Positions 1 to 8,461 of a DNA stretch of 12,615 nt are shown here, piece after piece (positions within the stretch are counted from its first letter, which is position 1; the number at the start of each line of letters is the position of its first letter). Position numbers and translations under genes: made by a program. The stretch spans positions 1 to 12,615 of the forward strand of contig JADHRC010000035.1 in the NCBI GenBank assembly GCA_016777645.1. The letters are read 5' to 3'. The notes under the pieces were generated by a model, which saw only the letters and a program-made list of their open reading frames with translations, did no database searches and was not told the origin of the DNA. This DNA is from Alphaproteobacteria bacterium (GTDB taxonomy: Bacteria; Pseudomonadota; Alphaproteobacteria; Puniceispirillales; Marisalimonadaceae).

Positions 1-1870
1 TAACACTGGCGAAGGTGGTGAAGAGCCATCTCGGTTTTCTCCTATGCCAAATGGAGACTCCATGAACTCTAGAATTAAGCAAGTTGCTTCTGGTAGATTT
101 GGGGTTACAACAGAATATCTCTCCAACGCAACTGATATACAAATTAAAATGGCTCAAGGTGCAAAACCAGGAGAAGGAGGTCAATTACCAGGTGGTAAGG
201 TTGATGAATTCATAGCTAAGATCAGGCATTCAACTCCAGGTGTAGGTTTGATCTCACCACCACCACATCATGATATATATTCGATTGAAGATTTAGCACA
301 ATTAATTCATGATTTAAAAAATGTTAACCCAGAGGCAAGAGTATCTGTCAAATTAGTGTCTGAGGTCGGAGTTGGTACTGTAGCAGCTGGTGTAAGTAAA
401 GCTTACGCCGATCATGTTACAATTTCCGGTAATGATGGTGGTACGGGTGCAAGTCCAATCACATCTTTGCTAAACGCTGGTGGGCCTTGGGAAACTGGAC
501 TGGCTGAAACTCATCAAACCCTTGTAATGAATGGGCTTAGAGATAGAATTGCTGTTCAAGTAGATGGAGGTCTAAGAACAGGTAGAGATGTTGTTATTGG
601 TGCAATACTTGGAGCAGATGAGTTTGGTTTTGCTACTGCAGCTCTTATTTCAGAAGGATGTATAATGATGAGGAAGTGTCATTTGAATACGTGCCCAGTT
701 GGTGTTGCAACTCAAGACCCTGAATTGAGAAAAAATTTTACGGGTCAACCTGACCATGTTGTTAACTTCTTTGTTTTTATAGCGAATGAAGTCAGGGAAA
801 TTATGGCTGAGTTAGGTGTTAGGAATTTCAATGATTTAATAGGAAGAAGAGAGTTTCTTGATTTTCAAGGCGCAAAAAATCATTGGAAAGCACATGGACT
901 CGACTTGAATAAGCTTATTGTTCAATTAGAAACAGATCAAAATCAGGACTTCTTTAATTCGAAAACTCAAAATCATGGATTAGATAAAGCTTTAGATAAT
1001 GTTCTTATAAAAAAATCTCAGTTAGCAATATATGAACAAAAAAAGGTAACTATAAAGTCAAAAATTATTAATACCAATAGAACTGTAGGGGCTATGCTAT
1101 CTGGAGTAATAGCAAAAAAATATGGCCATAATGGATTACCAAATAATACTATAAATGTTGATTTTGAAGGTAATGCAGGACAGAGTTTTGGTGCTTGGTT
1201 ATCTAGAGGTGTTTCTTTCAATTTAGAGGGTGATGCAAACGATTATGTTGGTAAAGGGCTTTCTGGCGGCAAAATATCTGTGTACCCTCATAGTCAAAGT
1301 CTAATTAAGCCAGAAGAAAACATAATTGCAGGTAATACCATCTTATATGGTGCAATTTCGGGTGAATGTTATTTAAGCGGTGTTGTTGGAGAGCGTTTTG
1401 CTGTTAGAAATTCAGGCGCAACTGCTGTTGTAGAGGGCTGTGGTGATCATGGGTGTGAATATATGACAGGAGGGATAGTTGTTGTTCTAGGAAAAACTGG
1501 TAGAAATTTTGCAGCTGGCATGTCTGGTGGAATAGCTTATATACTAGATGAAGAAAATGTTTTTGAATCGCACTGTAATAAAGCAATGGTAGATTTAGAA
1601 AGACTTACTAAAATAGAAGCTAATACTAAACATACTGAAAAAGAAATTAATAGTGACTTTTTAGATTTTGATGTTTCTCGACTTAAGCTAATTATAAATA
1701 AACATCTTAAAAATACCAAAAGTCAGAAGGCAAAATTAGTTTTAGATAACTGGGATACATACCTACCTTTATTTATTAAGATAACACCTCTCGAATTTAG
1801 AAGAGCTCTTAACGAAAAAAAGAAAAAATTAAATGATGAAATTATACCAAGTAGAATTGCTGGAGAATAA
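1..1870 (+). CDS. gltB: Glutamate synthase large subunit, C-terminal part (5' truncated by window edge)
   Basis: This is the large (alpha) subunit of NADPH-dependent glutamate synthase, which makes two glutamates from glutamine and 2-oxoglutarate in the cytoplasm. The reading frame is open from base 2, so the start lies outside the window. About 622 residues are present of the roughly 1500 usual for the family; the N-terminal glutaminase domain is missing. The visible part begins in the FMN-binding synthase domain, with GEGGEEPSR at the edge and GNDGGTGASP near fragment residue 143. The [3Fe-4S] ligands follow as C-x5-C-x4-C (Cys codons at 659, 677 and 692). From about residue 350 comes the GXGXG beta-helix domain, with repeats such as GDANDYVGKGLSGG and GCGDHGCEYMTGG. 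The stop codon is 2 nt before gltD, so the two subunits are almost certainly co-transcribed. Identification is by recognised family motifs. Confidence 0.97.
   Translation, partial: NTGEGGEEPSRFSPMPNGDSMNSRIKQVASGRFGVTTEYLSNATDIQIKMAQGAKPGEGGQLPGGKVDEFIAKIRHSTPGVGLISPPPHHDIYSIEDLAQLIHDLKNVNPEARVSVKLVSEVGVGTVAAGVSKAYADHVTISGNDGGTGASPITSLLNAGGPWETGLAETHQTLVMNGLRDRIAVQVDGGLRTGRDVVIGAILGADEFGFATAALISEGCIMMRKCHLNTCPVGVATQDPELRKNFTGQPDHVVNFFVFIANEVREIMAELGVRNFNDLIGRREFLDFQGAKNHWKAHGLDLNKLIVQLETDQNQDFFNSKTQNHGLDKALDNVLIKKSQLAIYEQKKVTIKSKIINTNRTVGAMLSGVIAKKYGHNGLPNNTINVDFEGNAGQSFGAWLSRGVSFNLEGDANDYVGKGLSGGKISVYPHSQSLIKPEENIIAGNTILYGAISGECYLSGVVGERFAVRNSGATAVVEGCGDHGCEYMTGGIVVVLGKTGRNFAAGMSGGIAYILDEENVFESHCNKAMVDLERLTKIEANTKHTEKEINSDFLDFDVSRLKLIINKHLKNTKSQKAKLVLDNWDTYLPLFIKITPLEFRRALNEKKKKLNDEIIPSRIAGE
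1862..1866 (+). promoter_or_regulatory. Ribosome binding site of gltD inside the gltB 3' end
   Basis: GGAGA lies within the last sense codons of gltB and ends 6 nt before the gltD ATG at 1873. The gltB stop codon falls between this site and the start, an arrangement that favours translational coupling of the two subunits. Confidence 0.6.
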
Positions 1871-1872
1871 AC

Positions 1873-3315
1873 ATGGGTAAAATTACTGGTTTTATGGAAT
1901 TAAATCGTATTGAAAGAGATTACGAACCTGTTGAAGATAGAATTAAACACTTTAGAGAGTTTCTGATTCCCCTTGATCCCAAGGAAGTATCACAACAAGG
2001 TGCTAGATGCATGGACTGCGGCATTCCATATTGTCACCAAGGTTGTCCGGTCAACAATCTTATTCCAGACTGGAATGATTTAGTTTACAATAATAGATGG
2101 AAAGACGCTTTAGACATTTTGCACTCGACTAATAATTTTCCAGAATTTACTGGTAGAATTTGTCCTGCCCCGTGCGAAGCTTCATGCACTTTAAACATTA
2201 CTGACAACCCTGTGGCTATAAAAACAATTGAATGTTCTATAGTTGATAAAGGGTGGGAAGAAGGTTGGATTAAACCTCAAATATCAGACGAAAAAACAAA
2301 TAAAAAAATTGCAGTTATAGGTTCAGGCCCTTCCGGTTTGTCATGTGCACAGCAACTAGCTAGAGTTGGACATTCTGTTGTTGTGTTTGAAAAAAATGAA
2401 AGAATAGGAGGCCTTCTTCGGATAGGTATCCCTGATTTTAAGATGGAAAAAAATCTTATAGATAGGCGAATGGCTCAGATGGAGAAAGAAGGAGTTGAGT
2501 TCAGGGTAAATAGTCATGTCGGAATTAATGTTACTTTTGAAGATTTAAATAGAAATTTTGATGCAATTGCTTTTTGTGGAGGGGCAGAAAAACCAAGGGA
2601 TCTCCCAGTTGATGGAAGAGACCTTAAGGGCGTCCATTTTGCAATGGAATTCCTTTCTCAACAAAATGATAGAGTTTCAGGCAAAAATGTTGAACCATCA
2701 ATTGAAATTTTAGCCAAAAATAAAAACGTATTAGTGATAGGTGGAGGAGATACAGGTTCAGATTGTGTAGGAACTTCTAATCGTCAGGGTGCTAAATCTG
2801 TTATTCAATTAGAATTGCTTGATCAACCTCCAGTTAGAGAAGATAAGGCTTTAACTTGGCCAAATTGGCCAATGAAATTAAGAACATCTACTTCTCATGA
2901 AGAGGGTTGTGAAAGAAATTGGTCAGTTTTAACAAAATCTTTTGAAGGTGATAATGGAAATATTTCAAAAGTTAATTGTGTTAAAGTAGAATGGTTGAAA
3001 GATGAAAATGGAAAAATGCAAATGTCCGAGATAAAAGGATCTAATTTTTCATTTCAGGTAGATTTAGTGTTATTAGCCATGGGATTTGTCCATCCAATTC
3101 ATGAAGGTTTAATTCAAAAAATAGGTGTTGATTTGACAAATAATGGAAATATAAAAGCTAATGATTCCGAATATAAAACTTCTGTGGACAAATTTTTTGC
3201 AGCTGGAGATTCTAGAAGAGGGCAGTCTCTTGTTGTTTGGGCTATCAAAGAAGGTAGACAATGCGCCAGGTCTATAGATGAATATTTAATGGGAAAATCT
3301 GAACTTCCTAGATAA
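1873..3315 (+). CDS. gltD: Glutamate synthase (NADPH) small subunit
   Basis: This is the beta subunit of glutamate synthase, which oxidises NADPH through FAD and passes electrons through Fe-S clusters to the GltB FMN site. The 480-residue length is normal for the family. The N-terminal Fe-S domain shows C46-x2-C49-x4-C54-x3-C58 and a second group C97-x3-C101-x3-C105. The FAD dinucleotide-binding loop GSGPSG is at 150-155, followed by the acidic strand end at VVVFEK. The NADPH-binding loop GGGDTGSDCVG is at 290-300. The C-terminal FAD-contact motif AAGDSRRGQSLVVWAI starts at about 443. The ATG at 1873 has a good Shine-Dalgarno and gives the expected MGKxTGF-type N-terminus. It follows gltB by 2 nt. 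Related FeS-FAD subunits occur in other oxidoreductases, but the gltB partner settles the assignment. Confidence 0.97.
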   Translation: MGKITGFMELNRIERDYEPVEDRIKHFREFLIPLDPKEVSQQGARCMDCGIPYCHQGCPVNNLIPDWNDLVYNNRWKDALDILHSTNNFPEFTGRICPAPCEASCTLNITDNPVAIKTIECSIVDKGWEEGWIKPQISDEKTNKKIAVIGSGPSGLSCAQQLARVGHSVVVFEKNERIGGLLRIGIPDFKMEKNLIDRRMAQMEKEGVEFRVNSHVGINVTFEDLNRNFDAIAFCGGAEKPRDLPVDGRDLKGVHFAMEFLSQQNDRVSGKNVEPSIEILAKNKNVLVIGGGDTGSDCVGTSNRQGAKSVIQLELLDQPPVREDKALTWPNWPMKLRTSTSHEEGCERNWSVLTKSFEGDNGNISKVNCVKVEWLKDENGKMQMSEIKGSNFSFQVDLVLLAMGFVHPIHEGLIQKIGVDLTNNGNIKANDSEYKTSVDKFFAAGDSRRGQSLVVWAIKEGRQCARSIDEYLMGKSELPR

Positions 3316-3379
3316 AATATTTGCCTTATTCGATAATAGATGTATACGCAATTATATTTATTTTTTTAATGAGATTATC

Positions 3380-3895
3380 ATGGCTGTGAATATTAGGACC
3401 AGAGAACAGTTAGAAACTGACAATGATCAGATTACATTAATTTTAAACAATGCTTTTGGAAAAAATAGATTTGAAAGAACTGTTTACTTATATCGAAAAA
3501 CATCACCCATTAAGAATTTGTCATTAGTTTCCTACATGGAAAATAATCCCTCCTATGTAATTGGAACTATAAACTTTTATCCTGTTTTAGTTAACAACAT
3601 ACAATGTATTTTATTAGGACCTCTGGCAGTAAGAACTTTTTATCAAGGAAAAGGTTTTGGAAAGGAGCTTGTTAAAAGAGGACTTGAACTGGCTATAACT
3701 GAGGGTCAAAAAATTTGTTTTGTCTCTGGAGATTATGAATATTATAAAGATTTTAATTTTTATAAAATCAAGGATAAAGATTTAGTCATCTCTACACTTG
3801 GTCCATTGTCATTTGATAATTTATTGGTAAGTGAACTTAAACCAGATTCACTTAATTTATTACCAAAAACTTCTAAGCTTTTACCTGTGATTTAA
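3380..3895 (+). CDS. GNAT-family N-acetyltransferase (YhbS-like)
   Basis: This 171-residue protein looks like a GCN5-related acetyltransferase, using acetyl-CoA to acetylate an amine that the sequence does not reveal. The central strand and helix LLGPLAVRTFYQGKGFGKELV carries the acetyl-CoA pyrophosphate loop Q-G-K-G-F-G at residues 89-94. It is followed by a GDYEYYKDFNF segment at about 117-127, which resembles the GDxxYYxxFGF motif of the YhbS subgroup. No signal peptide or membrane segment is seen, so it is probably cytoplasmic. The 64-nt gap after gltD contains no clear terminator and only a weak promoter-like pair (TTGCCT at 3321, TATACG at 3343, spacer 16). It could therefore be read with gltBD or on its own. 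GAGA upstream of the ATG is a modest ribosome site. It is followed 10 nt later by fzlA. Confidence 0.85.
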   Translation: MAVNIRTREQLETDNDQITLILNNAFGKNRFERTVYLYRKTSPIKNLSLVSYMENNPSYVIGTINFYPVLVNNIQCILLGPLAVRTFYQGKGFGKELVKRGLELAITEGQKICFVSGDYEYYKDFNFYKIKDKDLVISTLGPLSFDNLLVSELKPDSLNLLPKTSKLLPVI

Positions 3896-3905
3896 TATAA
3901 AAACA

Positions 3906-4574
3906 ATGTTCACTCTATATCATTATCATCTATGCCCCTCTTCTAGATTTGTTAGGCTTTTATTAAATGAATATAGGATTGAATATGTTACACAGTTAGA
4001 GAATTACTGGAAACCTCAAGATGAATTTTTACTAATAAATCCGGCGGGTCATTTACCCGTTTTAGTTGATAGCACTAATTTTCCAATTATTGGATCCAAT
4101 GCATGTATGGAATATATAAAGGATTTAGATTTAAAACCTAATATATTTTCTAGTGATTATAGAAATAAAGCTGAGATATATAGACTTTATCATTGGTTTG
4201 ATACTTTATTCAAAAAAGAAGTTCTAGACCCAATTATATACGAAAAAGTATTTTCAAGGGTTGTTGAAAACATAATCCCAAATAGTGAAAACATTAGAAA
4301 TGCTATGCAAAATTTATCATTTCATATCAAATACTTTGAATATTTATTAAAAGATAAAGACTTCTTGATCACCGAAACAATTTCATCATGTGATTTGTTA
4401 GCCGCTGCCAATTTTTCTATCTTGGATTATTTAGGATTATTAGATTTAGGTGATAGTTTGATATTTAAAGAGTGGTACTTAAAAATTAAATCCAGGCCCT
4501 CTTTTAAAAGTCTCTTAAAGGATCATATAGTGGGTCTAAATCCTCATGAAAATTACAAATATCTAGATTTATAA
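3906..4574 (+). CDS. fzlA: GST-fold cell-division protein FzlA
   Basis: The 222-residue protein has glutathione S-transferase architecture: a thioredoxin-like N-terminal domain (about 1-75, with LYHYHLCPSSRFVRLLL and NPAGHLPVLVD) and an all-helical C-terminal domain (about 90-205). Three details match FzlA, the alphaproteobacterial FtsZ-binding GST homologue, rather than a detoxifying GST. These are the segment YWKPQDEFLLINPAG with W35, the WFD...F..EV...YEKV segment in the helical domain, and the final tail DHIVGLNPHENYKYLDL, which parallels the family's D-x-G-x-x-P-x-x-x-Y-x-x-LD-hydrophobic ending. In Caulobacter, FzlA binds FtsZ filaments and links the Z-ring to activation of septal wall synthesis; it is not known as a glutathione enzyme. 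It follows the GNAT gene by 10 nt without an obvious Shine-Dalgarno, suggesting coupling. The assignment rests on remembered family sequence, not an alignment. Confidence 0.82.
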   Translation: MFTLYHYHLCPSSRFVRLLLNEYRIEYVTQLENYWKPQDEFLLINPAGHLPVLVDSTNFPIIGSNACMEYIKDLDLKPNIFSSDYRNKAEIYRLYHWFDTLFKKEVLDPIIYEKVFSRVVENIIPNSENIRNAMQNLSFHIKYFEYLLKDKDFLITETISSCDLLAAANFSILDYLGLLDLGDSLIFKEWYLKIKSRPSFKSLLKDHIVGLNPHENYKYLDL

Positions 4575-5321
4575 TTATAATAATTTTTTAACTTGTTTGA
4601 TTAAATTAATGATTGTTTGCAATTGATTGTCTTCAGAGAGTCTATGTCCACCATATTTTTCTAATAAAATTTTAATATTTTTAGTTCCAATAATTTTATT
4701 GGAAATTTTAGTACTTAAATTATAAGGAACATCAGTATCTTGCATGCCGTGATATAAAAAAACTGGACCATTGAAAAAAATATCTTCTGTAAGTACTAAA
4801 TTGTCGAAACTGTCTTTTATAAAATCATACGAAAAAAAGTTTTCAGACCCATAATCATTTTTAATACAAACACCCTTATTTTTAATCAATTCTCTTTTTT
4901 GTTTTAAATTCATTTTGTCCCAAATTAAAACTTTAGGAAAGTCTGGAGCTGCAGCTAAACCAATTATAGAAGATACTTTTTCGGGCATTTTTTTAGCTAA
5001 TTTTAACATTATCCAACCACCCATTGACGATCCTATTAATATTTGTTTTTTCTCTGTAACACTGTTAATTATGAATTGTGCATCGTTGTACCAGTCTGAA
5101 AAACAAGTTTGGTTAAGCTTTCCAGATGATTGTCCATGACCTGAATAATCAAATCTTAAAAAACTGTGATTATTTTTTTTTGCCCAATTTTCAATATATA
5201 AAGCTTTTTTTCCTTGCATATCTGAGTTAAAACCACTTAGGAAAACTATGCCAACTTTTTCCCCTTTGATTTTGTTGTATGCTATGGTTGAACCATGTGG
5301 GGTTTTTATGAATTTCGTCAT
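4575..5321 (-). CDS. Alpha/beta hydrolase, ABHD10-like (probable thioesterase/esterase)
   Basis: This 248-residue protein has the alpha/beta hydrolase fold and an apparently complete triad. The nucleophile elbow G97-S98-S99-M100-G101-G102 gives Ser99, the HGMQDTDVP segment gives Asp195, and YGGHRLSED gives His226. The N-terminal strand IVFLSGFNSDMQGKK supplies the oxyanion region, and RFDYSGHGQSSG follows at about 56-67. These segments resemble the ABHD10 family, whose mitochondrial member acts as a depalmitoylating thioesterase. The natural bacterial substrate is unknown. No signal peptide is seen. It is the only reverse-strand gene here: its stop directly abuts the fzlA stop, and its start lies 32 bp from the divergent glycosyltransferase start. 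The upstream AGAGCAAGA is only a weak ribosome site. Fold and triad are secure; the specific reaction is inference. Confidence 0.88.
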   Translation of the reverse strand: MTKFIKTPHGSTIAYNKIKGEKVGIVFLSGFNSDMQGKKALYIENWAKKNNHSFLRFDYSGHGQSSGKLNQTCFSDWYNDAQFIINSVTEKKQILIGSSMGGWIMLKLAKKMPEKVSSIIGLAAAPDFPKVLIWDKMNLKQKRELIKNKGVCIKNDYGSENFFSYDFIKDSFDNLVLTEDIFFNGPVFLYHGMQDTDVPYNLSTKISNKIIGTKNIKILLEKYGGHRLSEDNQLQTIINLIKQVKKLL

Positions 5322-5353
5322 TCTTGCTCTACTATGCCTAAGGTTAAATTAAA

Positions 5354-6511
5354 ATGAATAAAAAAAAATATACTATAGCTCAGATATTACCAGCTTTAAA
5401 TACTGGTGGTGTTGAAAGGGGTGTAGTTGAAGTTTCAAAAGCTCTAAATGAGAATGGTTTTAAATCAATAGTCATTTCTTACGGAGGACATATGGTTTCT
5501 CAACTTAAAAGAAATGGAACCATACATTATGAATTAAATGTCAATTCAAAGAACCCGCTAAGATGGCCTAAAATTAGAAATCAGGTCAAATTGATTTTAG
5601 AAAAAGAGAACGTTGACCTTATTCATTTATGTTCACGAGCACCTGCTTGGATAACGTTACCTTTAGCATCAATTTTAGATGTGCCTGTAATTACCTCTGT
5701 TCATATGAGATTTAGAAAAACAAATTTTGTTAAAAAATATTATAATAGTGTTTTAACTAAAGGGAATGCAATAATTGCGATTTCAAAACATATTGAAAAA
5801 AGTATAATGGAATCATTTCCTAGTCCTAGCATAAAAAAGAAGATTACAGTTATTCATAGGGGTGTTGATTTAGATCTTTTTAATTCAAACAATATAATGC
5901 CGGCAAGAATCATTGCTCAATCTAAGGTCTTAAACTTAAAAGATAATATTCCAGTTATTATCATGGCTGCTCGACCTGCTATGTGGAAGGGGTATATGGA
6001 ATTGATTAGGGCATTATCTTTGGTCCAACAAAATTTTCAATGTGTATTAATTGGCGCGGGTGACGGAAGCCAACAATTTCAAAAACTTTTAATAAATCAT
6101 ATAATTAAACTCAAGTTAGAAACGAAAGTAAAATTGGCAAAATCCACTAACGATATACAAGCGGCCTTACTTTTAGGTGATTTGGTGGTTATGCCTTCCA
6201 TAACACCTGAACCGTTTGGTCGAATTATCCTAGAGGCTCAAGCATTAGGAAAAATTCCAATTGCCTTTGACCATGGTGGTGCTACCGAAACAATTATTGA
6301 TGGGCAAAATGGGTTTTTAGCTGTTCCAGTAAAGGTAGAGAGTCTTGCTGAGAAAATTTCTTTTGCTCTATCTTTGAAAAAAAATGATAGACAAAAAATG
6401 GCAGAATACTCAAAAAAAATCGTGTCTAAAAATTTTAGCCATGATAGAATGTGCAAATTGACATTATCTTTATACAAACAATGTATTGCAGAATATAAGG
6501 CCGCAAATTGA
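5354..6511 (+). CDS. Glycosyltransferase family 4 (GT-B fold)
   Basis: This 385-residue protein fits a retaining GT-B glycosyltransferase that moves a sugar from a nucleotide donor to an unidentified acceptor, plausibly in lipopolysaccharide or another surface glycan. The N-terminal acceptor-side domain begins QILPALNTGGVERGVVEVSKAL, with the glycine-rich loop at about residues 17-23. The linker region has IHRGVDLDLF at about 167-176, typical of GT4 enzymes. The C-terminal donor-binding domain contains VIIMAARPAMWKGY (201-214), LIGAGDG (232-238) and the GT4 E-x7-E signature EPFGRIILE (Glu286, Glu294), followed by FDHGGATETI. No membrane segment is evident, so it probably works at the cytoplasmic face of the inner membrane. 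AAGG at 5340-5343 lies 10 nt before the ATG. It precedes thrS by 33 nt and may share its transcript. Donor and acceptor cannot be told from sequence. Confidence 0.9.
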   Translation: MNKKKYTIAQILPALNTGGVERGVVEVSKALNENGFKSIVISYGGHMVSQLKRNGTIHYELNVNSKNPLRWPKIRNQVKLILEKENVDLIHLCSRAPAWITLPLASILDVPVITSVHMRFRKTNFVKKYYNSVLTKGNAIIAISKHIEKSIMESFPSPSIKKKITVIHRGVDLDLFNSNNIMPARIIAQSKVLNLKDNIPVIIMAARPAMWKGYMELIRALSLVQQNFQCVLIGAGDGSQQFQKLLINHIIKLKLETKVKLAKSTNDIQAALLLGDLVVMPSITPEPFGRIILEAQALGKIPIAFDHGGATETIIDGQNGFLAVPVKVESLAEKISFALSLKKNDRQKMAEYSKKIVSKNFSHDRMCKLTLSLYKQCIAEYKAAN

Positions 6512-6544
6512 ATAATTTATATAACAATCTAAATACTTAATAAA

Positions 6545-8461
6545 ATGCTAACAATTACACTACCCAATGAAGATAAAAAAAATTATAAAAATCCTGTTAC
6601 ATCTTTACAGATAGCCGAAGAAATTTCACCAAGATTAGCAGCAGATGCATTTATTGCTGAAGTAAATGGAGAGCTTTGGGATCTAAACAGACTGATTGAG
6701 AAAGATAGTTCTGTTGCTATATTAACCTCTAAAAATATAGAGTGTCTTGATTTAATAAGGCATGATGCTGCACATATTATGGCAGAAGCAGTTTTAGAAC
6801 TTTTTCCTGAAACACAAGTTACAATTGGTCCATCTATAGAAAATGGTTTCTATTATGATTTTTATAGAGAAAAGAAATTTAATCTAACTGATCTAGAAAT
6901 TATTGAACAAAGAATGCACGAAATAGTAAATAGAGATGAAAAAATAACAAGAGAGGTTTGGACTAGGGGAGAAGCACTCAGTTTTTTCGAAAAAAATAAT
7001 GAAAAATTTAAAGTTGAGTTAGTTAACGCAATTCCTGGTCACGAAACAGTTACCTTTTACAGACAGGGAAATTTTATTGATTTGTGTAGGGGGCCACATT
7101 CTCCTTCTACAAAGAAATTAGGACATTCCTTTAAATTAACAAAACTAGCTGGTGCGTATTGGAGAGGAGATAGTAAAAATCCTGTTTTGCAAAGAATATA
7201 TGGGACAGCTTTTCTTAATGATAAGGACTTAAAAAATTACCTTTTAATGATTGAAGAAGCTGAAAAAAGGGATCATAGAAAAATTGGAAAGGAATTAAAT
7301 TTATTTCATCTTCAAGAAGAGGCTGTCGGATCTGTTTTTTGGCATAAAAAGGGTTGGTCGATCTATCTCGAAATTGAATCTTATATGAGAAGAAAACTAA
7401 GTAAATCATATGAGGAGGTTAAAACTCCACAAGTGATAGATAGAACATTGTGGGAAAAATCTGGTCATTGGGATAAATTTCAAGAACATATGTTTATGGC
7501 TAAAGGTGATGATGAAAAAGTTTTAGCCTTAAAACCAATGAATTGTCCTGGACATGTACAAATTTATAAACAAGGATTAAAATCTTATAAAGATTTACCA
7601 ATTAGAATGGCTGAATTCGGATCTTGTCACAGAAACGAACCCTCTGGCGCATTGCACGGCATAATGAGAGTGAGGCAATTTACTCAAGATGATGCTCATA
7701 TTTTTTGTATGAATTCACAAATCACTGAAGAGTGTGTAAATTTTTGTGAATTACTCCAACAAATATACAAAGATTTTGGCTTTGCTGAACTAAAAGTAAA
7801 GTTTTCAGATAGACCTGAAATAAGAGCTGGTGATGATCAAACTTGGGACAAAGCAGAAGAAGCACTTTTAAAAGCTATTAAGGCTGCAGGTATAAACTTT
7901 ACACTTAATCCTGGAGAAGGTGCTTTCTACGGACCTAAATTAGAATTTGTTCTTACAGACGCAATAGGAAGAGACTGGCAATGTGGTACCCTTCAGGTAG
8001 ACTTTGTTTTGCCAGAAAGATTGGATGCTTATTATATTGATGCAGATGGTCAGAAAAAACATCCTGTCATGTTGCACAGAGCGATTTTAGGTTCCTTGGA
8101 AAGATGGATAGGAATTTTAATTGAACAATATTCTGGAAGAATGCCATTGTGGCTTGCTCCTACTCAGGTTGCTGTGTGCTCAATCGTTGATTCTGTTAAT
8201 GATTATATTCTAGAAATTAAAGAATACTTAGACAAAAATGGTATAAGAAATGAGATTGATATTAGAAATGAAAAAATTGGTTATAAAATTAGAGAACATT
8301 CTAATAATGCGATTCCAATAATTATAGTTATTGGTAATCAAGAAAAAGAGAATAAAACTGTTGCAGTCAGATACTTAGGATCAAAAAACCAAGAAGTACT
8401 CGAATTAGAACAGTTTGTAGCAAATGTTTCTTCTAAATGTTTGGCTCCTGATATGGTATAA
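6545..8461 (+). CDS. thrS: Threonine--tRNA ligase
   Basis: ThrRS charges tRNA-Thr with threonine and hydrolyses mischarged Ser-tRNA-Thr. The 638-residue protein has all four usual regions. A TGS domain covers about 1-62. The editing domain has H73-x3-H77 and C181-R-G-P-H185. The class II catalytic core spans about 243-535 with MNCPGH (motif region), FGSCHRNEPSGALHGIMRVRQFTQDD (motif 2) and HRAILGSLERWIGILIE (motif 3). The anticodon-binding domain runs from about 540 to the end. The zinc ligands fall at C334, H385 and H511, the same numbers as in the E. coli enzyme, which supports the chosen start. The region before the ATG lacks a clear Shine-Dalgarno. The gene heads the translation cluster and is followed by 115 nt of leader before infC. 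No residue looks abnormal. Confidence 0.98.
   Translation: MLTITLPNEDKKNYKNPVTSLQIAEEISPRLAADAFIAEVNGELWDLNRLIEKDSSVAILTSKNIECLDLIRHDAAHIMAEAVLELFPETQVTIGPSIENGFYYDFYREKKFNLTDLEIIEQRMHEIVNRDEKITREVWTRGEALSFFEKNNEKFKVELVNAIPGHETVTFYRQGNFIDLCRGPHSPSTKKLGHSFKLTKLAGAYWRGDSKNPVLQRIYGTAFLNDKDLKNYLLMIEEAEKRDHRKIGKELNLFHLQEEAVGSVFWHKKGWSIYLEIESYMRRKLSKSYEEVKTPQVIDRTLWEKSGHWDKFQEHMFMAKGDDEKVLALKPMNCPGHVQIYKQGLKSYKDLPIRMAEFGSCHRNEPSGALHGIMRVRQFTQDDAHIFCMNSQITEECVNFCELLQQIYKDFGFAELKVKFSDRPEIRAGDDQTWDKAEEALLKAIKAAGINFTLNPGEGAFYGPKLEFVLTDAIGRDWQCGTLQVDFVLPERLDAYYIDADGQKKHPVMLHRAILGSLERWIGILIEQYSGRMPLWLAPTQVAVCSIVDSVNDYILEIKEYLDKNGIRNEIDIRNEKIGYKIREHSNNAIPIIIVIGNQEKENKTVAVRYLGSKNQEVLELEQFVANVSSKCLAPDMV

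Noticed and set aside
3906..4574. Detoxifying glutathione S-transferase
   Set aside because: The fold is GST-like, but the C-terminal tail and W35 region fit FzlA better. No evidence points to a xenobiotic pathway nearby.
4915..5139. A 74-codon forward open frame inside the hydrolase gene
   Set aside because: It is antisense to the catalytic-serine region of a clear alpha/beta hydrolase and has no recognisable domain.
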